Shown here piece after piece: positions 1-11,516 of a stretch of 64,000 nt of DNA; within the stretch, counting starts at the first letter, position 1; every line of letters starts with the position of its first letter. Made by a program: the position numbers and the translations under genes. The notes below the pieces were generated by a model. It saw nothing but the letters and a program-made list of their open reading frames with translations. It had not been told where the DNA came from and searched no databases. The DNA is from Chlamydomonas sphaeroides (lineage: Eukaryota > Chlorophyta > Chlorophyceae > Chlamydomonadales > Chlamydomonadaceae), in contig BDDC01000196.1 of assembly GCA_001662425.1 (NCBI GenBank), positions 25,157-89,156 of the forward strand, written 5' to 3'.

Positions 1-1560
1 CCGAAGCCATGAGCGGCGACGCCGCAGGGGTGTCCCGCTGGCGTTTGCCGCCCACGCCGGCTCCCGCTAACGGTCGCAGGCCCCCTGGAGCCTGCATCTG
101 CTGCGCCTGGCCCAGACCGGCTGGCTGCGCGGCGCCGGGGTATGGCAGCCCCAGCGCCCCAAACTTGGGCAGCGGCGTGCCCGTGCGCCCGGACGCAAAG
201 GCAAGCTGGCCGGGGGCGAGGCGGACGCCGCCGGCGCCCATAGCCGGCCGCGGGGGCATGCCTGTGGGAGGCATGCCCGTAGGCGGCAGCGGCGGCCGGG
301 GCTCGGCCGGCGGCAACTGCGCCGCGGCGACAGCAAGCGATGCTTGCTGCTGTTGACCCGCTCCGGGTGCCGCCGCTGAGGCCCCAGCCGCGCCAGTTGC
401 CGCAAGCGCCTGCGGTGCAGCGCCGCCAGCGGAGGTGGAGGGCCGTGGCGGCCGCGGGAGCCTGCGGGCAGCGAGCAAGGGTGATAAGAGGATATCACCG
501 GATGCGTACAATAAGGCTGAGCACAGGATGCCGATGCTTGCAGCGGCACTGTACCCACAGGACCCCTCATGCCTACCCTGGGCGACCGTAGGGGTTGTAC
601 CGCAGGCTTGGCGCCACCGGGGGCCGGGCGGCCGGGTTGTAGCCGTTCGACAGCGGCCCCGCGCCCGTTGGCTGCGGCAGTGCCAACGATGAGGGCCCGG
701 CGCCGTCTGATGCTCCACTTCCGCTGACAAGGCCGCCGGGGCCAGCCCTAAGCAGGGCCTTGAGGCCCTGGTATGGCCGGAACACGCTGGTGGGCCGGTT
801 GACGTCTAGCGCCAGAGGCACCGCGGGTGCTGTAGGTACGGTAGGGGCCGGCTGTACTGGCGCCGCAGATTTGGACTGCATGGTGCCGCTGAGGAAGAAG
901 CTCAAGGACGCCAGCTTGGAAGGGGACCAGCCGCTGGTCAGGTCCGCGGCGCTGGGCGGGAGGGTGCCATAGCTTGCTGAGGCCACGGCGGGAGCCTTCG
1001 GCCCTGCCACGGCTGCCGGCCGTAAGACGGCGTTGGCCGTCGGGGAATCCTCCGTGGAGGTCAGGGTGGGGAAGGAGAAGCCAAAGCCGTCGTCCGGCTG
1101 CGGGGTTCGGCGATGTGGGCGAGTGTCGGGCACAGATCCTTGGTACCGAGTTGGGCTAGCGCGCGACTTATCAGCAACCCGAGCTAGTCGTTTCTTTACC
1201 TTGAGCACGCGCGCGGCTGGCGCATGCTGCTGAGGCGGCGGTGAGGGCGTGGCGGCCGCTGCAAGGGGTGGCAGCAGGTTAGCTTAAGTTCAGCGCTCCT
1301 GGTCGCCCTACTTAGCCTACCTGACGGCGATGGTCGCTCGGATGGCGAGACGAGGCCCTTGACCTGCGCGCAGCGCGACCGCATTCAAACTCCGAGGCCC
1401 GCAACCTGAGCTGCCACCTCCCACGCAACGCGCACACCGTTCTTGAGATCATTTGTAGAGGACTGGCGACCAGGCCTAGCAGCTTGCTTGGCGTGCCGCC
1501 TCGCGTCGAGCCTCCGCGCGGAGCGCGCCCGCCGGCTCCGCGCGTGTCCGCATTATCCAT
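1..1560 (-). CDS. Low-complexity Ala/Pro/Gly-rich protein, 5' part, runs off left edge
   Basis: Function not recognised. Three minus-strand exons join in phase: 1258-1200, 1097-577 and 461 to beyond base 1. Their donors are GTAAAG and GTAGGC and their acceptors TTGCAG, CCGCAG and CCGCAG. The product is rich in Ala, Pro, Ser and Gly, with a PSPPPQQ stretch, a PDDGFGFSFP patch and, near the left edge, two GMPP repeats and a QQQQ run, so it is probably largely disordered. The methionine codon at 1208 lies inside a likely 102-bp intron, so I do not use it as the start. A start at 1560 (MDNADTRGAGGR) is the best upstream candidate, but its junction to the next exon does not phase with an obvious donor. 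The gene is divergent from the lipid-transfer gene at 1956, and the shared promoter would lie in 1561-1955. Confidence 0.55.
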
Positions 1561-1955
1561 GATGCGTCTGAAACGCTGCGCAGGTTGGGCGGCTGTCGGG
1601 GCCACCCCCTGCAAGAGCTGCAAACGAAGCTTCTTTCACTGCAAGCTTGATACAGTGTAGGAACCAGCGTGAACGTTATGTGCAATTGTGTCAAGGTGAG
1701 CAGGCGCTCAGATGTCTGCAAACGTGCGAGTTTTGTCCCCGGACAAGCCCGGGGAATGTGATGATGCTGCCCCAGCGCGCGACACGCCATTTCCCGCTAG
1801 GCACCACCACATATATCAAATCGCATACATAGGACCCGTTCTGGCTACATTCCTGCCAAACACCCGCTGGTCCGCGCTCGCAAAATGCCACTTTGACAGC
1901 CGGGCGCTACCAGCGCTGACCTTCTTATCTGCAGCACAGTTCAGCTTCGCAGAGA

Positions 1956-4900
1956 ATGAAGCTCCTCAGCAGCAAAAAGTCAAGCAGCACCAGACATGAA
2001 AAGGATACTGGTCATAGCAAGCTGGAATCATCTAGTAGCAGCGACCAGAAGGTAGGAAGCGTATGCCTGCTGCCTTTTTGCAGGGCTTGGTGCTTAAGAT
2101 GTGCTTCTGCTCCATCCAGGTCGCGTTCCACCCTGATGCCGACGAGAATGGTGGCGTGCTCTGCACAAATGATGAGCTGCTCAAGGCGCAGCGCGAGTAG
2201 GTTGGGACAGGTCGGGCCCAAGTCCCGGGCATGTGACGACGGTGCCCCCAAGGGCCTGCCGCACCGTGTTCCCGCCGCTGGAGTGGTGGTGAACTCTCTC
2301 TGTGGCGTCTGCGTCGGCACGGAATCCTGCGGGTTTGGCATGCAGGGCCCTACGGCGGTTGCCCCCAGGACCCCGGACCCCTGGGGCATTGCGTCACTCC
2401 TTGCCCGACCCGCGCCCATCCTCCTGCCAGAGCCATCATGCAATGGGTCAAGTCCATGGGCAAGCGCCTGCTCACAGGTGCGGCAGAGTAGGCGCGGCAT
2501 GATTCATTACCCTGTGCTGTCATAGCGCGTACGCGGTGCCCTGCCCTTCACCACAGCGAGCCGTGTCCCCTGTACATGCACGGGCCCCGCCTTGTCGCAC
2601 CCAGCCCACGCCTACTTGCCACCCCAACCCCGCAGGCAACATAAACCTCATCAACACACCCTTCCCGGTCACCATCTTCGAGCCGCGGAGCTACCTGGAG
2701 AAGCTGGCGGACGTGTGGGTGTACCCGCGCTACCTGACCGCTGCGGCCGCGGCCAGCGACCCCCTGGAGCGCATGAAGCTGGTGACCACCTGGTTCATCG
2801 CGGGTGCGTGCCGTGGCGGTGGCTGGGCGCGGAGCGACGCCGTGCGGGCACCACCCGCACAGCCAAACACGCCCGCTCAGGCCCTGGCCGCTGCACGTTT
2901 GCCCGAACGCCGCCGTCTGCGCGGCCCGCCCTAGCCAGCCAACCAGCCGTCCCATAGCCGCCGCACCGGTGCGCCCGCTCCGCCGCCCGCTGCAGGCCTG
3001 CACCATGCATTCGCCAACTGGCGGAAGCCCTTCAACCCCATCCTGGGCGAGACCTGGCAGGCGTCGCTGTCGGACGGCACCTGCATGAGCATGGAGCAGA
3101 TCAGCCACCACCCGCCCGTCACTGCCTTCCACATGGAGGGGCCGGGTGGGTCCGCTGGAGCTGCCGCCGCCGGCTTGCTCGCGCCTCCGCCCCCGGGCCT
3201 CTGCACGGCCGGGCAACGGCGCCCTGTTGCCCAGACCCGGGGCGTGCGCGCATCTGGCGCTACTCCTCGTCCACACGCCGCCTGCCTCCTCGCGCAGGCG
3301 GCTCGTATCGCTTCCGCGGCCTGTCCCAGCCCACCGTGTCCATCATGGTCAAGTACTACGGCTTCAAGACCGTGGCCAAGGGCTACCGCTACGTGGAGTT
3401 CCCCGACGGCGCGCGCATCGAGCTGCACTACCCGCAGTACCTCATAAAGAACGTGGTGCAGGGCTACGGATCCAGCAGGCCGCGGGCAGAGGTGCGGCGC
3501 AGCGCGGGGGCTGCGTGGCCTGGAGGCGGGGCAGGGCAGTGTGGAGGGGTCCAGCGGCCGGGCAGAAATGCGTGGTGCAGCGGAGGCGGCGCCACTCGGT
3601 CGTGTTCGGTACTGGGGAGGAGGTAGCGGGTTGGGTACTGGGGAGGAGGTAGCGGGTGCAGTGAGGCACATCGGCGAGCGAGTGGGTGCGTTTGCTTTCC
3701 GACTGTTGTTGCGTGTGTTCTTGCGCGTGTGCCAGGTGGACGGCGACGCCATCCTGGTGGATGTGCGCAACAAGCTCAAGACGGTGATCCACTTCGGCGC
3801 GCTAAAGGGCGCGCGCAACAAGGTGCTGCGCCGCGCGGACGCGGTGTATGGCTTTGTGTACGACTGCAGGGACAACCAGGTGCGCGGGTACGGCAGTGCC
3901 GTACAGGGCTCGTCACGGACGGCAGGGGTAGCTCGGCGGCTGGTTGGGGGCCGCGGCTGCATGGGGCAGAGGCCAATCAGGTGCTCGGCCAGAGTATTGC
4001 GTGGTTGCCGACATGCCACCGCCCCGCTGTGTCGCAGGCGTCGCTGGAGGAGCGGACGAGCACCGCTGACATGGCGGCGTCGCTGGAGGAGGTGCACCTG
4101 AACAACCACCGCCCGCGGCCGCACGCCGACGGCGGCGCGGGGTCCAACGGCGCCGCCGACGAGGACGAGGAGTTCGCGTCGGCGTCGGAGAACGAGTATG
4201 ATCCGGAGCGCGAGGAGGCCGACGGCGTCACGGACCTGGACCTGGCGGCGGTCGAGGCCGCCGCCGCGGCTGCGGCTGCGGCCGATGGGGATGACCTTGG
4301 CGGCGCTGCCGACGAGCCGAGCTCCGTGCCGATCATGGCGCAGCCACCGACGGCTGCGGCCACTGGCACAGGGCGGGGCGACGGCGGCGCGAGCGCTTCG
4401 GGCGTTGGCAAGGGCAGCGGCGGATCGTTCTTCGGCATGTCGGCTTTCAACAAAGTGGGCAGCGCAATTCTGCGGTTGTCACAGGTACGTCCCCTAGGAC
4501 AGGCGGCTCAGGCCGTGAGGGGAAACGGCTGTGCCAGTCGCTTGCGGGCGCGAGGCAATGCGTTGGGCAGGCCCGGCCTGTTCCACGGGGGCAGGCCCCC
4601 ACCGCAGCGCCCACCACCGACGCGCTGCGTATTACCGGAACCCCATACGCAACCCATCGCTTCCCTCCTGTTTGCGCACGCCCGCACGCTGCTCGCCCGC
4701 CAGACGCCAACGCCGACCAACGTGGAGCCCACGCCGCGCGAGACGGAGGGTGTGGCGGTGGCGGCGCTGGAGGGCAGCTGGCTGTCGCACCTCAACATCA
4801 GCGGCCGGCGGCTATGGTCCATAGACACGGAGAAGCCCGACCACTGGCAGCCCTCGCACAGCCCGCTGCCGTCCGACTCGCGGTTCCGGGAGGTGGGTGC

Positions 4901-5289
4901 CGGCACCGGCTGGGGCCAGCCGCAGGGCAGTAGCGCATGTGTGAATTGCAAACCCGCATCCATGCTGCTCGGGGTCAGCGGTTCCGCGTCAGCAGAGTAC
5001 GCCTGCAGGCAGACAGCGCCAAGGGCGAACAACGGCCTGTCGGAGCGCTGGTGGCCGATCTCTGGCTCCAGCCAGCCCACGCGATGACGGGCCTCGTATG
5101 CGCCCATGCATACCGTGACGTGGGTGTGCCGTCCCATGGTTCGCGCCCCCGCCACCGCAGGACCTGTGCGTGCTGCTGCGCGGCGACCTCAAGGCCGCGC
5201 AGAAGGCCAAGGAGGCGCTGGAGAACGCGCAACGAGCGGACAAGAAGCTGCGCGACGCCGCGACCGGGGGGCGGCATGGGGGGCACTAG
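1956..5289 (+). CDS. Oxysterol-binding protein-related protein (ORP), lipid transfer
   Basis: ORPs move sterols or phosphoinositides between membranes at contact sites through an OSBP-related beta-barrel domain. Ten exons phase cleanly: 1956-2051, 2120-2196, 2431-2477, 2636-2803, 2996-3145, 3298-3491, 3736-3879, 4038-4484, 4704-4892 and 5161-5289, giving 546 residues. The family signature EQISHHPP is at about 163-170; its two His contact phosphoinositide phosphate in known ORPs. The lid-like NLINTPFPVTIFEPRSYLEK and the closing part (SRFREDLCVLLRGD, AQKAKEALENAQRADKK) are also typical. There is no PH domain, FFAT motif or ankyrin repeat, so it is a short, ORD-only type. Residues about 293-441 (exon 8) are an acidic, Ala-rich insert inside the domain. 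The start is the first ATG that keeps the frame into exon 2; a later start would remove only the Ser/Lys-rich head. Confidence 0.9.
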
Positions 5290-6590
5290 CGGCTAGGGGG
5301 CAAGAGCCGCGTCCCCGCCGTCGGCCGCTGCAGCCGCCGCCACTGCAGTGTGGGGCCACTGCAGAGGTCACAGCGACACGCTCGGCGGCGGACAGGCGGG
5401 CGCGTCCCTAGCAGGCGGCGTGTGTTTCAATGCGTGGCGGCCCGTGGCGGCCCGTATGCGGCTGCATCGGCGCTCATGGCGGCTAGCCGGAGGCAGCCGG
5501 CCGTGGTTGCGTGGGTGACGGCTCGCAGCTGCGCCCAAAGCGGGGCCGGAGGCGCCTGTGCGCAGCGGGCTGGGCTTGCGGGACGCGTTCTATTGACGGC
5601 TGGCGGAGGTGCCCATCAGGGCGGAAGGCCGGGTAGGTAACCCCGGGTAATGAGGTGCGACTGCAGGCGGCGGCAACCATACGTGTGGGCAGCGGCGGTA
5701 GTGGTGGTGCGGTGTGAGGTATCGTGGCTGTGGTGGAGCGGGCTGTTCGCGCAAGGGCGATGGGTGGCGGCAAGGGGCTATCCGGCCTCCTTGACGCCAC
5801 TTCGCGCGCGCATTGACTACTTGCATGGCACTGAGCGGCACATGACTGATAACGATGAGTGGTGGGGGCGGCGGCACTGGAACGGGCCGGCGGCTCCGCA
5901 AGCATGGGACGATTGCGGTGGCACGGACGCTGGGGCCGAGGGTTGGGTCGAAGCTGGTGCGTGGCGTGGTGTGGTGCCAATTGGGCCCTCACACTACATC
6001 GGCGAGCACGCCGCGCCGGGGGCCCTGGGGTCTAGTCAAGAGCTCAGACGCACACGACGGCTCCGGCCAGAACCCCTTGCGCATGCAGGGTGCTGAGCAG
6101 GGCTGAGTACAGAGAGCGCGTTACCACATGTCTACCGAGGACCGGCTCCCCGCCGCTTGTGGCTCGCTTGCAGCAGTCATGTGCGTGGCTGTGTGCGGCC
6201 GCAATGCGGCGGCGGCGGCGGCGGCTGCTAAGCAAACATGCAAAAGCGAGGTGTGTGTTAAGACATCATGTGGGCAAGCACGCCACGGTCCAAGCCACGT
6301 ACGCAGCCACGAACGGCGAGCGTGGCTGTACGTCGCTTTGCCGCAATCCACGAGGACAAGTTTTTCGCGTCAGCGCAATGCGAGGCCGCCAGCGTCGATG
6401 CAGCCCCCATGCGTTGCATGCCCCCATCTCAACCCACCAGCACGGTACCCCTGCCTCCAGCCTCCTGCACTTCGCTCGACCATGCGTTCGACCACCCAGA
6501 CCCCATCCAGAGCACCACTGCCGTATGCGCCCCTGACAACACACTTCACCTGCACATCATCACACCCCACCCACCCACCCCGGCCCCTGC
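5290..6590. other. Convergent 3' flanks of ORP and ALG14, no gene seen
   Basis: The block lies between the ORP stop and the ALG14 stop. No frame has the codon bias or splice pattern of the neighbouring genes, so I read it as two facing 3' untranslated regions. No TGTAA signal was found on either strand. A short run of GGC/GCG triplets lies near 6208-6225. Confidence 0.5.
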
Positions 6591-8393
6591 TCAGTACAGC
6601 CGGCCCGCGTACACGGCGCGCGGGTAGGTCGCCGCCAGCGCCTCCCACTGCACAAACAGCAGGTCCGCCAGCCGCAGGTGGTACAGCAGCTTGGCCGACA
6701 GCGAGAAGCGCCTCGTGCGAGCGATGCTCTCCACGTACACAATCTGGGCGCCGCCCAGGCCGAGCACGCTGCCACGGGGCGGGGTGCAGGAGCCGGGGAG
6801 AGAGGCAATGGTGACAGCTCGCCTTCAGCTAGACCAAGGCCGGTTGGGGTGAGCGCCAGAGCAGGATTCGGCGGGCGGGCGGGCAGGCGGCGCGGCGTGC
6901 GGCGGCTGCGGCGGTTAGGCACCCAGCGGCGGTGAGGCGCCCAGCGAGCAGGTCAGACCAGCGAGCAGGTCAGCCCAGCGCGGCGGCGTGCTCGCTGGAC
7001 ACCGCACGGGCGCGGCAGGAGCACCATTCGCGGTTGGCGCGGACAGAGCATGCGGCGTGGAGGGGCCGTAGCGGCGCGCGGGCTGTGGCCGAGGCCAGCG
7101 TCCGCGCCGGCCGGCCGGCGGCGGACCCACCGGTACGTGAAGGCGGCGGCGCAGATGGGTATGCACGTGCCGGGGCCGTTGACCAGGATCTGCGGGCGGC
7201 AGCAGGGGGCGTTGGGGCAGCAGCAGACGCAGTCGGGCGGGGCAGGGGCGCAGCGGGGCGCTGGGGTGCAGGGCAGGCTAGGCACCAGGCTGCCGCCCCG
7301 GCTGCAGGCAGGCGCGCCTCAGCACCTGCATCCCCAGCATGCAGCGCCAGGGCGACCCCAGGCGGCCAGCCGACAGAGCCGCGGGCTCAGGCCCCCTGAT
7401 GCGTGCACGCGCCGGGGCCTGCTAGGGCCACGCCCCATCCCATTGCGCCGCCGCTGCCCCAGGCCGGGCGCCCCCTGCACAGCCCCGGCTGCCAGCCTGC
7501 CGTACGTGCACCCCGGCTCCAGAGCTTCTAGGTGATTGAACGTAGCAGCAGCACTAGCAGCCAGCCCCGCTTCTCGACTCGCCAGCTCGGGCCGCTCCCG
7601 CAGCACCAGCCGGAACGCGAAGAGCAGCGAGTAGAGCGTGGTGCCGACGCTGGTAATGTACGACTGTCCAACCTCGCGGCTGCGGGGGATCTGCTGCACG
7701 CTGAAGCCCGTGGGCGAGTCCTGCGTTTGGGCGGAGAGGGCTCTTGGGTGGATGGGTGTGTGGGTGCGGAAGGGGTGGGGCGGTTGTGGCAGGCGGCAGC
7801 TGCATGCTGAGCGTGGCGCGCCAAGAGCAGGGCCGGATAGGCTGGATTAAAAGCACGCGGCCGGGCGGCACGGGCTCTCGACCGTAGGCGCGCATCGCAT
7901 AAGCCTGCCTGCCGCGTGCCAGTTCGCGCGGGTCCCGAAGGGCCCCGACGACAGACTGCATCGCGCAGCCCATCGGTGCCCCCGCTGACGCACCGTCTTC
8001 TGCCACGCGCGCTCCCTCGCCACGGCCTTGGGGCCGCTCATGGGGTCAGTAGCCGCTACCACGTAGGTCCGTGGGCCGTAGTGCTCGCGGCTTATGTTAT
8101 CCATCAGCATTAGCATTTCGGCGGTGTGGCCGCCTGGACAATTCGGACAGCGACGGACACGGCCGGGCGTGGGAACAGGCGCTTGCCCCCAGAGCCTGTG
8201 TTGTTCGGGTTTGCGTGCATGCCAGCGAGCGGACCCCCGACCTCCCTCCCACACCTGAGCCGAGCACGATGAGCGTCCTGGCGGGCTTGGTGCGGGAAGG
8301 GGCGGGTCCGCGGATGAACATGACCGCCAGCAGGCGCAGCAGGAGCAGCAGAGGCACCGCCAGGAGGCAGGCCGCGATTGTGGCGGCGTCCAT
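6591..8393 (-). CDS. ALG14: ALG14, UDP-GlcNAc transferase membrane subunit
   Basis: ALG14 anchors the catalytic ALG13 subunit to the cytosolic face of the ER. The pair adds the second GlcNAc to dolichol-PP-GlcNAc in N-glycan assembly. Five exons phase cleanly: 8393-8255, 8133-7994, 7720-7583, 7189-7131 and 6768-6591, giving 217 residues, a normal family length. Residues about 5-27 form a hydrophobic anchor. The nucleotide-binding glycine motif GSGGHTAEML is at about 45-54. Further family blocks are QSYITSVGTTLYSLLFAFRL, ILVNGPGTC (about 140-148) and GAQIVYVES near the end. The third intron begins with GC instead of GT (donor GCGAGT after CTG at 7583); no GT site restores the frame into ILVNGPG. 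A separate ALG13 would be needed for activity and is not in this window. Confidence 0.93.
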
Positions 8394-9107
8394 GGCGTGT
8401 GTGTGCTAGAGATACCAGGCGCCTTGACTCAGCTACCGAGTGCGGGCTGTCGGATGCAAGGATCGGGGAAGCTCGCAGAGACAGGCTGTCTCGCAATGAT
8501 GTTGAAAGCTCTGGTAGGCAGTGAAAAGCTTTGAAAGTGGACGCGAATCGTAGCTCAACGCAGGTGATAGGCTGCATCGGTTGGACGAGCAAGGGGGCCA
8601 CCCAGTCACGCAGACTCGCGACGGTCCAACTCAGAGCTCTGTACAATCCTCTACCTATCGCCAGCGCTCAAATACCAATTATACTCCCATAGACACAGAA
8701 GAACGGAGCTCCTCATTTGCTCGAAGCCGACCCGTTTCGCTTCCTTACTCGCCATACTGCTATGAGTCAATAGTCAGGAACACACTATTGCTAGGTAAAA
8801 CTGCAATCTAACAGGAGGCCTTCTTGAACGGGAGCCCAGGCGCCAGCACCATGGTGCGCATGCCCACGCAGCTTGGGCGGGCCAGTCGCACAGTGATAGT
8901 GGGGGAACACGGTGGGAAAGCAGGCCGTTCGACGCGAGGTATGCGAGGGCCGTGCCGCCCCTGCCCAATCCACGCGCTCTCCCCTGTCCCGTTTCCTGCA
9001 CGCAAGAAACGCCTCACATCCGACCCTCGAGGCCTTCCAAAGCACAGCGAGTCGATGCAACATACAGAGCTCAGCTGTGGTCCGTGCATGATTCCTGCCT
9101 GCCGTAG
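8394..9107. other. Divergent 5' region between ALG14 and the CIMIP1-like gene
   Basis: This is a shared upstream region and is more AT-rich than its surroundings between about 8640 and 8815, as promoters of GC-rich algae often are. It probably holds the first exon of the CIMIP1-like gene. ATG codons at 8851 and 8860 open a short frame, but none gives an unambiguous phase-0 donor. Confidence 0.4.
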
Positions 9108-10359
9108 GCCGAGCAACAGCATCCCACGCCGGTGGCGGACGACTGGAACTGGACCGCGCGCATCAAGAACGAGCTCAACGCAAACAAGGTGCGGCGTGGC
9201 GCCGGAGGGCACCGTGCATACACACAGCAAGGCGGCAGCGAGCTGCCCTAGCCCCGCCCAGCACTCAAGGGCTGGAGTGCACCGGGAACTACGTTCTGCC
9301 GCCGCTCGATATGGTGGTACCAACTCGTGTTGCCGCGACACTGAACCAGCCCACGCGCGCATGCGGCACGCCGCGCCCCCCAGGCCTGGCAGCGCAACTG
9401 GGGCTTCCTAGTAGAGATGAAGGAGAAGGACGCCGCCGAGAAGAAGGCCGCCGCGGCAGCTGCGGCCGCGGCCGCGGCCGGTGCACCCGCGGGGCCCACC
9501 GCCGCCGCCGCCGCCGGCGGCGCGAAGCCCCCGCACAAGGCCGACTCGCTGACGTCCTTCATGGAGCAGGCCAAGACGGGCGACGCGCACATGTCTTACA
9601 TCGCGGCCAAGCAGCGCGACTCTGCCCGCGAGCGCAAGAGGGCCGAGGGCGACTCCCTGGACGGCTTCGTGAGCACCTACCTGGCGAAGCAGGACCTCAA
9701 GACCGCAAGGGCGCTGCCGGCGCAGGAGTTCAAAGTGGGTCGGGCGGGGTGGGGCCAGGCTGGTGTGCGGGTCGCGGCGGGGCGGGACAGCGCAGGTGGG
9801 GGCGTCTCGCTGGGGCGGCTGGTAAACGGAATCCACGTGTGATGCCGCAGCGGATGGCACCGCCGTTTGCGCTAGGATGATCTCCTACGCCAGGGGCCCG
9901 GGGATGGCAGTGCCAGTGGCCGCAACCCATGCGTCGTGCATGTACGACAATCCCAAGGGCACACTGCACCCGCTACGGCGCGATCTGTCTCTGCCGCAAG
10001 CTAACTTTGGAGCATCGCCAAAAAGCTATGAGCATACATCGATTCGCTTAGACCGAGTCCCGGCCTGTCACGGGAGCAGCGGTTGCTCGACACGGGCGTG
10101 CGCGTGCATGCCCGCCTCCGCAAGGGGTGCTCCACAGCTGGCTCGCAAATGTCTAAGGGGTTTCTGTCCCGGGATGCCGATTGCATCCTTGTCACGGGCA
10201 CAGCACAGCGTTCAGGACCGCCGGCGCTCATCACAAGATATCTAACACCCCTTCTTCTCACATGTGCTGCTGCTGCAGACGCCGTGCACGACCAACCACA
10301 ACTACGGCTGGGGCCGCAGCCTGGAGCGGTTCGGGCAGATGACGCTGTACCTCAAGTAG
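9108..10359 (+). CDS. CIMIP1/C20orf85-like ciliary microtubule inner protein (5' end unresolved)
   Basis: Exons 9108-9188, 9384-9734 and 10279-10359 join in phase 0 and encode about 170 residues. The region after ADD reads W-x2-R-x-K-x-E, then W-x2-NWGFL. As I recall human C20orf85 (CIMIP1, a doublet-microtubule inner protein), it carries the same residues at the same spacing. An Ala-rich linker (11 consecutive Ala) and a charged helical stretch follow. The last exon ends TPCTTNHNYGWGRSLERFG; TTN-x2-YG-type ends occur in several small axonemal proteins. An axonemal role is inferred from this resemblance. An in-frame TAG directly precedes 9108, so an upstream exon with the start codon must exist in 8394-9107. 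A TGTAA signal lies at 11125-11129, giving a 3' UTR of about 770 nt. Confidence 0.62.
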
Positions 10360-11516
10360 CGGCGCCGGCCCCTCAGGATAAGGCGAGGCGAGGCGGCAGC
10401 GGCGTGCTCCAGGGCGGAGCGCTAGCGCCGCAGGGGAGGCCCCTGCTGGGCGGCGACGGCAGCAGCAGCGCAAGCCATCCCTCTGCGACCAGGAGCAGCG
10501 AGCGTACGCAGAACTTTTCGGTGGCGGATGGGCAGGGCCACCTGTCGAAGTACAGTATATACGAACCAGTGCGCGGAGGCAGCACACAGGAGGAAGGCGG
10601 ACGTGCGGTGCCCTCCCGCTAATGAGCTAGGCCAGGCGCCAGGACCGGGAGCCGCGCAGCAGTAGGCGCATTGTCGGGGCTGCTGCGTGTGGATTGGCTA
10701 CTGTAGTAGGACGCGGGAGCTACGAGAAATGCAACACGGTGAGGTGTGGCGGCGGTGGTGCATACGTGGCAACAGCCGCTGCGGTGCAGCGGTGCGTGGT
10801 GTGCGCGACGGTTTGGGGTTGGCTATGGGTGTCGTTCGCGATGCGACGGCTAGGGCTGGCGCTCCAGGCCAGCGCCTGGAGGTGGCCAGGATGTGACGAC
10901 AGTGGTATTGCAAGGTATTGCACTGAGACCGCTTGGACATATGCGCTGCGGAGCCTGGCCCGCAGGGTGCGTTGGGATGTGGTAGTTGGACAAGACCCTG
11001 ACTGCTGGTGTGCTGGCTATCGCAAGGGTGGGGTGGGATTGCGGGGTGGATGGCTGAGCAGGATGGATGCAGCGAGGCGCCATGTGGTGTTGTGGCTGTC
11101 CTGTATCTGGCCATGAGCGGACCATGTAATGCACGTGCCTGCTCGTGTCAAGCGAGTTGGGCAAAGGTCACGCAGCACCCAGACACCACACAGTCATTGG
11201 AAGCTGGCAAGGGGCGTCGGGGGCAGAAGAGAAGGGACGCCCGGGGCAGCGCGGGCCGCGGGGACGTGGGAAGCGGCCACGGTGGCCCGAGAGGACAGGA
11301 GGGTGTGACGTGCGTTCGCCAGCGACATTATGCTGCATACCTCACAGTGAAACTCCTCTCCGTCACCCCTTTGCTTACTGCGCACTGCACACTCACGGCT
11401 ACGAACGCCATTGAACCAGCACTTCGCTTAGTACCGGTTTCCTTTTTAGGTTGCCTCAGCTCGGTTGTATTCAGCGGCCTGAGGGCCCTGCGGGACTCAG
11501 TATTCATGGCAAACAT
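10360..11516. other. 3' UTR of CIMIP1-like gene and upstream region of LRR gene
   Basis: No coding frame is supported. The first 770 nt are probably 3' UTR ending near the TGTAA at 11125. The remainder precedes the start of the LRR membrane protein gene and contains a five-codon upstream ORF at 11506-11520. Confidence 0.5.
11125..11129 (+). terminator. TGTAA polyadenylation signal
   Basis: This pentamer matches the canonical green-algal poly(A) signal. It is the first one downstream of the CIMIP1-like stop. Confidence 0.5.

Noticed and set aside
573..1208. Start of the left-edge gene at the ATG at 1208
   Set aside because: This ATG overlaps a GTAAAG donor; splicing 1200 to 1097 gives a better protein sequence and matching phases.
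2931..4124. 397-residue minus-strand open frame
   Set aside because: It lies opposite the exons of the ORP gene, which has the EQISHHPP signature and phased splice sites.
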